Origin: Desulfosarcina ovata subsp. ovata
GTDB taxonomy: Bacteria > Desulfobacterota > Desulfobacteria > Desulfobacterales > Desulfosarcinaceae
DNA length: 64,000 nucleotides
Assembly: GCF_009689005.1 (NCBI RefSeq)
Contig: NZ_AP021879.1
Location: 4,092,001-4,156,000, forward strand
Direction of reading: 5' to 3'
Shown: positions 58,256-64,000 of the stretch, piece after piece
Numbering within the stretch: position 1 is the stretch's first letter
How the letters are laid out: each line of letters starts with the position of its first letter
The notes under the pieces: model-generated
The model's input: only the letters and a program-made list of their open reading frames with translations
Databases searched by the model: none
Told to the model about the DNA's origin: nothing
Translations under genes and position numbers: made by a program

Positions 58256-58284
58256 GGTATAGCCCAATGCCGGTCGCTTTTCAA
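58256..58284 (-). promoter_or_regulatory. Promoter candidate for the Wadjet-like operon
   Basis: On the minus strand TTGAAA (58284-58279), a 17-bp spacer and TATACC (58261-58256) lie upstream of the first gene (start 58210). Both boxes match the sigma70 consensus in 4-5 of 6 positions. Confidence 0.45.
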
Positions 58285-58437
58285 TTGGGATCAGTTGTGA
58301 TGTTCGCCGTGGCTGATCAATATCAGACCAAACCAGCCAGTTGACATAAGGCTATTGCTTTACCGAGCTTTTTCAGCCCAAATTGGCAGGTGTTTTGGTG
58401 CTTACCACGATACAGGTACCAGGTCGGTAAAAACGCA

Positions 58438-58479
58438 AAAAGCCTGGATACATTTTTTAGAACTTGTATCCAGGCTTTT
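58438..58479 (-). terminator. Rho-independent terminator of tRNA-Val
   Basis: A perfect 15-bp stem (arms 58438-58452 and 58465-58479) is followed on the minus strand by T-rich sequence. It lies 11 bp beyond the CCA end of the tRNA and separates it from the downstream operon. Confidence 0.85.
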
Positions 58480-58489
58480 CGCTTGTAAG

Positions 58490-58564
58490 TGGTAGGCACG
58501 ATTGGATTTGAACCAACGACCTCTTCCGTGTCAGGGAAGCGCTCTCCCCCTGAGCTACGTGCCT
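58490..58564 (-). tRNA. tRNA-Val (anticodon GAC)
   Basis: On the minus strand the 72-nt body folds as a cloverleaf: acceptor AGGCACG/CGTGCCT, D stem GCTC/GAGC, anticodon arm CTTCC-CTGACAC-GGAAG with anticodon GAC, and T arm GTTGG-TTCAAAT-CCAAT. CCA is encoded at 58492-58490. GAC reads GUC/GUU Val codons. The gene has its own promoter and terminator and marks the border between the defence-like operon and the IS element. Confidence 0.93.
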
Positions 58565-58578
58565 ACATGAAGTTTATT

Positions 58579-58607
58579 CTGATAGCACTTGGCCATAGAG
58601 CTGTCAA
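58579..58607 (-). promoter_or_regulatory. Promoter of tRNA-Val
   Basis: On the minus strand a perfect TTGACA (58607-58602), a 17-bp spacer and TATCAG (58584-58579) lie 15 bp before the tRNA 5' end. The IS left end at about 58630 is 22 bp further upstream, so the insertion spared this promoter. Confidence 0.7.
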
Positions 58608-58831
58608 GCCAAATAGCAGCAATTCAGCTCTGACGCATGAATAAAAAGAATCAGGGGTTGGTCACGATTAGGGCCCCACTTTTCATCACCCGGCTAACGT
58701 CTTCACACTTTTATGACCAAGATTTGCTCCTCAGACAATTGTCATGACATAATCTCAATTATGTCTGACCGTGGACTCCCATCTCTTCCAGGCTTGAGAG
58801 GCTGTTTCGCTTTGTTTTGGTACGGCTACTG

Positions 58832-60358
58832 CTACACCAACCGAAGCTGAAAAGGGGCGGCCAGACGAATTTCCAGCCATTCATAATCCAACCAGGGGTT
58901 GGCTATGGTCTCGCGAATAAAGTGAATAAGGCCTCGCACGCCGGTATCTTTGACGACCTTGGCCAGCCGTTCCGAATAGCGAGCCAAAACGTTGAACATA
59001 TGGCCCAGACGCATTAAATAGTGATATCCCTTCATGACATTCCAGTTATACGAAAAGCAGTGCTCATAGCGATATCCATGATGTTTTTCAACCAGGATAC
59101 CGGTTTCGATGCCCCAGCGCGCGCGTGCGCCCAGATTGCACCGTTCGTGAAGATTAAACCGGTTCAACGGTTTGCTGGACAGCCACACGTGTCGGCTGCT
59201 TTTGTCCTCCAATTGCCCGGTTTGCGGGTTAACCTGTTGCCAGCGCTCTTGGCATTCGACGACGTGCAGGATTTGGCTTTTTTTATCGTTCGGACCAAAC
59301 CGATAGTCGATACTGTTTACCCATTTGAACACCTGTTTTCTGTTGCCCCATCCCTGGCGGAAACGATTTTTTATCTCAAGTGCCGCAAGCGCTTCAAATT
59401 CACTCATCACGCTGGGAAGGGATTTGTCTTTCAGGACGATCATGAACTGCCATTTATTTTTGCGGCAAACCTCTACCACGGGACCCTTGGCGTAAAGCCC
59501 ATCGATTAACACCATGATTTTCAGCGCCGGAAAGGCCGACTTCAGGCGTTGGGCCAATCGGTAAAAGGCTTTAAGCTCGCAGTCCTGTTTATCATTGGCG
59601 GTGTCGCCTTCGGTGTAGCTTAACATTTCACTCATCAACGGAATAGTCATGCCATCGCGAAACGCCAGATTGGCCTCTAAAATATAGACATGGTATTGAA
59701 GGTGCTCCCCATCCGCTTGCGTAACGGTGCGCTGCAAACACTCCTCGGCCCAAATCCAGTCACGCTTAAATTTGCCGGTGCCATCGATCGCGATCGGATA
59801 GCACTCGTCAATCAAATAGCGCCGAAATTTCTTTTTCCGGATCAATTGCCGGATCAACTCAAGATGCAACTGTTCGATTTGATTGACGTCGATCACCGCC
59901 AGTAACCGTTTGAGCGTGTCATGATGGGGCAAACTTTCAAGCTCTGGGAAGAAAAACTGCAGATTCTGCCAAAACAGCGGCCGGGACATCTCCCGGTTGG
60001 CCTCGCGACTAGAGCTCATCTGAAAAACAAACATCAGTATCCCATAGATCATCAGGGTCGACAGATTGTGCTTGATCTTTTTAGGATTTCTCGGGTCCTC
60101 GATTTTGGACAGTTGCTTAAGCAGCACAGGCATCTTGGCCCGAAAGATCCCTATTTTCTCGGCAACCGCCTCATTGCGGGCAGTGTACTCCTGCTCAATG
60201 CTTTCGTATTTACACTTGCCGTTTGAAATCGTGGCATGTGATGGCGCCTTAAAGCCCTTGGCCTTTTCATCCTGACGCAATTTTTTCTGTGCATGTTTGC
60301 GCTGTTTGATTTGGGCTTTGATCTGCTCACGACTGGGTCTGCGGCTGGTTTTTTTCAT
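58832..60358 (-). CDS. IS4-like DDE transposase
   Basis: A 508-residue transposase. A Lys/Arg-rich start (1-about 40) precedes an RNase H-like core with Asp192 ('PIAIDGTGKFKR'), a second Asp in 'KIMVLIDGLYAK' (about 287) and a Glu in 'GIETGILVEKHHGY' (about 425), the spacing of long DDE_Tnp_1-type enzymes with a beta insertion between the second Asp and Glu. The frame is intact. It ends 4 bp downstream of the DruA-like gene, which precedes it in transcription. Confidence 0.85.
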   Translation of the reverse strand: MKKTSRRPSREQIKAQIKQRKHAQKKLRQDEKAKGFKAPSHATISNGKCKYESIEQEYTARNEAVAEKIGIFRAKMPVLLKQLSKIEDPRNPKKIKHNLSTLMIYGILMFVFQMSSSREANREMSRPLFWQNLQFFFPELESLPHHDTLKRLLAVIDVNQIEQLHLELIRQLIRKKKFRRYLIDECYPIAIDGTGKFKRDWIWAEECLQRTVTQADGEHLQYHVYILEANLAFRDGMTIPLMSEMLSYTEGDTANDKQDCELKAFYRLAQRLKSAFPALKIMVLIDGLYAKGPVVEVCRKNKWQFMIVLKDKSLPSVMSEFEALAALEIKNRFRQGWGNRKQVFKWVNSIDYRFGPNDKKSQILHVVECQERWQQVNPQTGQLEDKSSRHVWLSSKPLNRFNLHERCNLGARARWGIETGILVEKHHGYRYEHCFSYNWNVMKGYHYLMRLGHMFNVLARYSERLAKVVKDTGVRGLIHFIRETIANPWLDYEWLEIRLAAPFQLRLV

Positions 60359-60361
60359 CCG

Positions 60362-61285
60362 TCAGCCCTCCCCTGAACATAACACTTGCCGAAAATTATC
60401 CGCCAGCGGATAAACAAAGATCTTTTTCGGACTGGTGGCGTAGCTTTGACCCTGTCGAATAAGCCCCATTCCGCGGGTCATGCCAAGATACCTAAAATTG
60501 GCCGCCCGGTAGCACGTCCCATCGAAATAGTGCGGATCGACAAAGGTTTCCAGCAAAACCGGCCGATAGCCCCAGCGCTCCTGCCAGTGCCGCCCCAACT
60601 CCCTGATCGCCTTGCCCAATGCGCAGCTTGCCAAGTACCTGACCTTTACCCACGGAAAAATCAAATACCGCCCATTGTTGACAACAAATCCCAGGTTCCG
60701 CAGTCGCTCGTTGGTGCTCCAGCCGATCCATTGATCTCTCTTGATTAGCGCTTTGGCCGCTCCTGAAAACAGCATACACCCCAATAGCGTGCCTGCGCCT
60801 TCGACAAAATAGCGCAAATAACATCCAAATGGCTTCTTGTCCCCCAAGTAGTGGTAACGGCTCAGGTATTCATTAAAAAGCGCCTTATCTGCTTTGCCTT
60901 GTACGACCCTGAGCCGGATCGGCCCGATATCCGAAAGCTTGCCCACGACTGGCTCTTGAGGCTGGATCCGATGGGATGCTATCGGCTGCTTGCCGCTTTT
61001 GCGGCCGCTATCGCGTTTAGCGGGCAATCGTATGCGCCCTTGCGCTTCCAAACGCTTGAGCAACTTCAGGCAGGCGTCCACTTTATTGCCGCCGGAAGCG
61101 GTGTGCCAGCCCAAATGCTCACATACCGTTTGGGCCAACTCCCACTGACTCAACCGCCAAAATGTCTCAACGGTTTCGCGAATTTGCGCAAGCTCCTCAC
61201 TCTCAATCTGCCGTCCACACTGGACTATCAAAGCGACCTCCTTTTCAAGTGTAGCGTCACGACTAGGATGCGTGCTTACAAACAT
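60362..61285 (-). CDS. DUF4338 (DruA-like) protein of the IS element
   Basis: A 307-residue protein with the DUF4338 pattern: 'HYLGDKKPFGCYLRYFV', 'LLGCMLFSGAAKALIKRDQW', 'NNGRYLIFPWVKVRYLASCA' and 'WGYRPVLLETFVDPHYFDGT' with 'YRAANFRYLG'. The family includes DruA of the Druantia defence system, but the partner genes DruB-E are absent and its neighbour is a transposase. I read it as an IS-linked accessory protein. The N-terminal 90 residues contain a helical domain. It is the first gene of the pair. Confidence 0.8.
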   Translation of the reverse strand: MFVSTHPSRDATLEKEVALIVQCGRQIESEELAQIRETVETFWRLSQWELAQTVCEHLGWHTASGGNKVDACLKLLKRLEAQGRIRLPAKRDSGRKSGKQPIASHRIQPQEPVVGKLSDIGPIRLRVVQGKADKALFNEYLSRYHYLGDKKPFGCYLRYFVEGAGTLLGCMLFSGAAKALIKRDQWIGWSTNERLRNLGFVVNNGRYLIFPWVKVRYLASCALGKAIRELGRHWQERWGYRPVLLETFVDPHYFDGTCYRAANFRYLGMTRGMGLIRQGQSYATSPKKIFVYPLADNFRQVLCSGEG

Positions 61286-61400
61286 CCTATGCTACCTCTA
61301 CCAAAAGCCCGATCGCTTGTCTATAGCTATTTTGAGACAAACTTTTTTTGATGTCTGTCTATCTCGCTGGTATCAGTGGGTTTAAATAGTTATGCGTCAG

Positions 61401-61816
61401 TGCTGGCAGCAATTCAGCAATTGTAATTATGCGGTTCAGGTTCGTACCGGCATGGCAATTCGATCAGTTCTTCGAAAAATTTAGTTCAGGTTATGATCAA
61501 ACCTATCCATTACAAGCTTCTATGTTCAGAACATTTTGAAATAATAAAGAAAATAAATACATCAAACCCTGATTGGAAAAAATGTCCGCGTGGGTAGCAA
61601 AAAGAGCCATTTCAAAATTACAATTGCTGGCAGCAATTCTTCGGTGAAAGGAAGGTAAACTGACAGACTCTCAATATGTTTAATTTTTTCAATAAGTTGT
61701 AAGTTATTGATAAGTTTGTGTTGCGAAAAAATGCAAATGGCAGGTAGACTCTGAATCTCCAAAGGAGAATGCCCGGGTACCGGTTGGGACGTCCCCGGCA
61801 GTGGAACCGTCTGCTG
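61401..61816. other. Spacer between the IS element and mltA (416 bp)
   Basis: No gene is visible. The region is AT-rich, unlike the GC-rich mltA side. It contains a 17-bp palindrome AATTGCTGGCAGCAATT (61622-61638) and a related TGCTGGCAGCA at 61401-61411. Stop codons are dense in all frames, so it may be degraded sequence at the island edge. Confidence 0.45.
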
Positions 61817-63037
61817 TCAGGGCCTGTCAGGATCCAGAACCAGCAGGAAGAATTCTCCGCGTTCCTGCATATGACCGGCGGCAATCTGTGCGTACGGCCC
61901 ATCACCCCAGAAAATATCCACCCGTCCCGGCCCCCGAATGGCACCACCGGTGTCCTGGTTCAGCGCAAAGGCGGAAAAATCCATCCAGCGGTCGATACGG
62001 CCGTTGCCGTCAATCAGCGGAACCCGGGTTTTCAGGTAGGCCGGCGCCGCCATGGGAAACACCCGGCGATCCACGGCCACGGATCGTCCCGGCGTCAGGT
62101 TTACACCGATGGCACCGAGGGGACCCGACGTTTCGGTTTTAAAAAACACATAGCTGGGGTTGTGGTTCAAAATGGCGTCCACCTCGGCGGGATGTGCCGT
62201 CAGGTACGCCTTGATCCGCTGCATGGACATTTCCGACGCCGGAATCTTACCCTGATCGATGAGCAGGCGGCCGATGCTGTGGTAGGGGCGGCCGTTGGTG
62301 CCGTGGTAATGGACGCGGATGACATCCCCGTTGGTCAGGTAGATTCTGCCGGACCCCTGGATCTGCAGAAAAAAAAGGTCGATACGGTCATCCACCCAGG
62401 CGATCGGACGGGCGTTGCGGGAAAATTCGCGATCGGCCTCGATGGCCTGTCGGTCGGGGTAGGGCACCACGGTCTTGCCGGCCAGACGACCGACAATGCG
62501 TTTTGTTTTAAAGCTTTCGCCAAAGGGCGAAAGATCGATGACCATCAGGTCGGCGGGCAGGGCATACACCGGATAAAGGTAGCGGCGGTCCGGCGTCAGG
62601 CTGCCCTTGAGATGGGGTTCATAATAACCGGTGAAAAGGACCTTTCCGCTTTCGGGTCCCCCGACGGAACGGTAAACTCGGTAATGCTCGGCGATAAAGC
62701 GGTTCAGGGCCGCCGGACCGGGACGGGTGGCGGCAAATTCCCGCAGGACCACCAGCGATCGGACCAGGTGGTGGAGCATGTAACGGTCGTCACCGAAACG
62801 GAAGGTGCGCTCGGCGGGCAGGCGGTGCAGATATTCAAGGCTTTTGCCGATGCCGTAGACGAGGTTGTCCAGAAACAGGTCGTCGGAGAAAACCGGATAA
62901 TCCGCTGCCGCCAGGCGCACCACCGCCGGACCGGACGGCGGGACCGGCGGTTGCAGAAGCGCACAGCCCGCTGCCAGCAAGCAACAGAGACCCAAAAAGG
63001 CACGTTTGAGAAGCAAAGAACCGCGCGCGGGGCTCAT
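61817..63037 (-). CDS. mltA: Membrane-bound lytic murein transglycosylase A (MltA)
   Basis: A 406-residue outer-membrane lipoprotein that cleaves glycan strands to 1,6-anhydro ends. The signal peptide ends in lipobox 'LAAGC' (Cys25). The MltA domain has 'VLFTGYYEPHLKGSL', 'WVDDRIDLFFLQIQGSGRI' and the 3D domain 'GGAIRGPGRVDIFWGDG', which holds the catalytic Asp. ATG at 63037 overlaps the moaC stop (ATGA); an open frame further upstream is the shadow of moaC. Confidence 0.93.
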   Translation of the reverse strand: MSPARGSLLLKRAFLGLCCLLAAGCALLQPPVPPSGPAVVRLAAADYPVFSDDLFLDNLVYGIGKSLEYLHRLPAERTFRFGDDRYMLHHLVRSLVVLREFAATRPGPAALNRFIAEHYRVYRSVGGPESGKVLFTGYYEPHLKGSLTPDRRYLYPVYALPADLMVIDLSPFGESFKTKRIVGRLAGKTVVPYPDRQAIEADREFSRNARPIAWVDDRIDLFFLQIQGSGRIYLTNGDVIRVHYHGTNGRPYHSIGRLLIDQGKIPASEMSMQRIKAYLTAHPAEVDAILNHNPSYVFFKTETSGPLGAIGVNLTPGRSVAVDRRVFPMAAPAYLKTRVPLIDGNGRIDRWMDFSAFALNQDTGGAIRGPGRVDIFWGDGPYAQIAAGHMQERGEFFLLVLDPDRP

Positions 63038-63522
63038 GGCGAAGACGGGTGGCGGATAAAGGTACCGCTTTTCCCGCCGCTCTTTTTCAACAGGCAGATG
63101 TCGGTGATGGTCATGGCCTTGTCGATGGCCTTGCACATATCGTAAAGGGTCAGGGCGGCCACGGAAACGGCGGTCAAGGCTTCCATTTCGACGCCGGTCT
63201 GGTCGACGATCCGGGCGGTACCTTCGATCCGGAAGGCATTTTCTGCCGCAATGGGAAAAAAATCGACCTGGACATGGGTCAGGTTCAGGGGATGGCACAT
63301 GGGGATCAGATCGGCGGTTTTCTTGGCCGCCATGACGCCGGCAATGCGCGCCGTTTCGATCACGTTGCCCTTGGAGACGGTACCGTCGGCAATCCGCTGA
63401 AAGGTCTCCGCCGACATGTGGACCACGGCCTGGGCCAGGGCCGTCCGGCTGGTGGGTTTTTTCTCGGTCACGTCCACCATGCGCACGCGACCTTGATCAT
63501 CGATATGGGTCAAATCGGACAT
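63034..63522 (-). CDS. moaC: Cyclic pyranopterin monophosphate synthase MoaC
   Basis: A 162-residue enzyme of molybdenum cofactor synthesis acting after MoaA. Motifs: 'MVDVTEKKPTSRTA', 'KGNVIETARIAGVMAAKKTA', 'IPMCHPLNLTHV' and 'GVEMEALTAVSVAALTLYDM' with 'CKAIDKAM'. ATG 63522 follows GGGAGA with 4-bp spacing; ATGs at 63534 and 63549 would add 4-9 residues. It is coupled to mltA by a 4-bp overlap. Confidence 0.95.
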   Translation of the reverse strand: MSDLTHIDDQGRVRMVDVTEKKPTSRTALAQAVVHMSAETFQRIADGTVSKGNVIETARIAGVMAAKKTADLIPMCHPLNLTHVQVDFFPIAAENAFRIEGTARIVDQTGVEMEALTAVSVAALTLYDMCKAIDKAMTITDICLLKKSGGKSGTFIRHPSSP

Positions 63523-63549
63523 ACGTTCTCCCATTGGGCAGTTCGCCAA

Positions 63550-63909
63550 TCAGACGAAAAACTCGGTTTTGGCGGTTACCGTCGTTTTAATGGCGTTCAG
63601 CGTGCGGGTCAGGACATCAATGACATTTTCGCGGACGTCTCCGGCCACCACCAGCATCATCACGTCATCGCCGACCGTAAGGTCCCGGTCGCCGGCAATC
63701 TCAACCTGGATGTCCACGATTCCCGGCAGGCCGCGATGCTCGGCGAGCACCTGGGCCAACCGTTCGATATCCACGGCCACACGCAGGCCGGAAACCGGGC
63801 GTCCATCGCGGGACGTTCCCCGGACCACCCCATTGTGGCACAAGATCATTCCCACCTGGGCGTAATCCGGATGGGCCTTAATTTTCGAAATCAGAGTATC
63901 TGCATTCAT
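63550..63909 (-). CDS. MoaE-like molybdopterin synthase-associated protein
   Basis: A 119-residue protein with the pattern 'VGMILCHNGVVRGTSRDGRP' and 'VSGLRVAVDIERLAQVL', ending 'LNAIKTTVTAKTEFFV'. It resembles the MoaE-type subunit variants of sulfate reducers ('HNGVVR.TSRDG' corresponds to the GTVR.. region of MoaE). MoaE is the large subunit of molybdopterin synthase. It lies between mobA and moaC in the same direction. Divergence from canonical MoaE makes the exact function less certain. Confidence 0.7.
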   Translation of the reverse strand: MNADTLISKIKAHPDYAQVGMILCHNGVVRGTSRDGRPVSGLRVAVDIERLAQVLAEHRGLPGIVDIQVEIAGDRDLTVGDDVMMLVVAGDVRENVIDVLTRTLNAIKTTVTAKTEFFV

Positions 63910-63922
63910 GGTTCACAACTCC

Positions 63923-64000
63923 TCAATGGTTGTCCCGGTAGAGGGATTCGGCCCGGACCAGGTCCTCCGGGGTGTTCATGTTGAAAAAAGAGACGAGTTC
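63923..64000 (-). CDS. mobA: Molybdenum cofactor guanylyltransferase MobA, C-terminus (5' part outside window)
   Basis: The last 25 codons of a leftward gene that enters from the right edge. The encoded 'FFNMNTPEDLVRAESLYRD' matches the 'F.N.NTPEDL..AE' ending of MobA and related nucleotidyltransferases. It is 14 bp upstream of the MoaE-like gene, consistent with a molybdenum cofactor operon mobA-moaE-moaC-mltA. Confidence 0.7.
   Translation of the reverse strand, partial: ELVSFFNMNTPEDLVRAESLYRDNH

Larger units (their letters stand above)
58630..61400. mobile_element. IS element with DDE transposase and DUF4338/DruA-like gene (about 2.77 kb)
   Basis: The two leftward genes are flanked by a 9-bp perfect inverted repeat, CTGACGCAT at 58630-58638 and ATGCGTCAG at 61392-61400, with weaker similarity inward. 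The outer flanks share GCAGCAATTCAGC (58616-58628 and 61406-61418), but the right copy is offset by 5 bp, so a target duplication is not certain. Gene content and about 200-bp leaders at both ends support a complete element. The ends need confirming with a second copy. Confidence 0.6.

Noticed and set aside
56969..58300. 443-codon rightward open frame
   Set aside because: Antisense to the kleisin-like gene in GC-rich DNA; composition is not protein-like and it runs through the operon promoter.
60362..61285. Druantia defence system
   Set aside because: Only a DruA-like DUF4338 protein is present; DruB-E are missing and the gene is paired with a transposase inside inverted repeats.
58616..61418. 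GCAGCAATTCAGC direct repeats as IS target duplication
   Set aside because: The right copy is offset 5 bp from the inverted repeat and similar GCAGCAATTC words recur at 61630, so it may be local repeat sequence rather than a true duplication.
61769..63145. 458-codon rightward open frame
   Set aside because: Antisense shadow of mltA and part of moaC; no recognisable domain, whereas the opposite strand gives full MltA motifs.

Overview
This 64 kb window looks like a chromosomal segment of a Gram-negative, Desulfobacterota-type bacterium (former Deltaproteobacteria, probably near Desulfosarcina/Desulfobacteraceae). That placement is inferred from gene content and order: a B12-type radical SAM protein of the TIGR03960/DUF2344 type next to RNase G, an EndoQ-like PHP domain fused to a UvrD helicase, a two-gene RdgC, and quinone-type ubiG/ubiE/ubiA genes beside many two-component genes. 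No rRNA is present, so the assignment remains an inference.

Layout. 1-2.1 kb: end of ubiG, ubiE and a convergent ubiA-family prenyltransferase. 2.3-5.3 kb: a SAM methyltransferase, a MarR regulator with its own palindrome, class II aldolase, a REP-like element and a small unknown protein. 5.3-11.4 kb: pabA and a fused pabB-pabC (p-aminobenzoate for folate) behind two overlapping sensor-kinase genes. 11.5-16.7 kb: one long leftward run hisI-hisG-aminotransferase-engB-era-ATP-grasp-HNH. 17-20.2 kb: PBP1A and a NarL-type regulator. 20.1-24.9 kb: a HEAT protein, an unknown protein and the EndoQ-UvrD fusion, all leftward. 25.1-44 kb: a strongly AT-rich, mostly rightward core block (rdgC pair, dnaN, gyrB, then after leftward asnS and degP, radical SAM, rng, rpmH-rnpA-yidD-yidC-jag-mnmE, a YkgJ-type protein, an unknown protein and a PrmA-like methyltransferase). 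This is the classic neighbourhood of a chromosomal origin, and gene orientation changes at about 25 kb; dnaA is not in the window.

Accessory region, 44.1-61.4 kb. First comes a complete 4306-bp Tn7/Mu-like transposon (44174-48479) with 23-bp perfect inverted repeats, an 8-bp target duplication, a DDE transposase, a TniB/TnsC-type AAA ATPase and three accessory proteins, two of them zinc-finger proteins including a DnaG-like CHC2 protein. Next is a five-gene, GC-rich leftward operon (48636-58210) that resembles a Wadjet/MukBEF-type SMC plasmid-defence system (JetA-, JetB-, JetC- and JetD-like) and carries a fifth gene for an SF2 DExH helicase. Its SMC ATPase has unusual Walker A and Walker B residues. 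A tRNA-Val(GAC) gene with its own promoter and terminator borders it, followed by an IS element (about 58630-61400) that encodes a DDE transposase and a DUF4338/DruA-like protein.

The window closes with leftward mltA-moaC-moaE-mobA (murein transglycosylase and molybdenum cofactor synthesis).

The most interesting material is the divergent SMC/Toprim/helicase operon, followed by the EndoQ-UvrD fusion with a clamp-binding tail and the CHC2-containing transposon.
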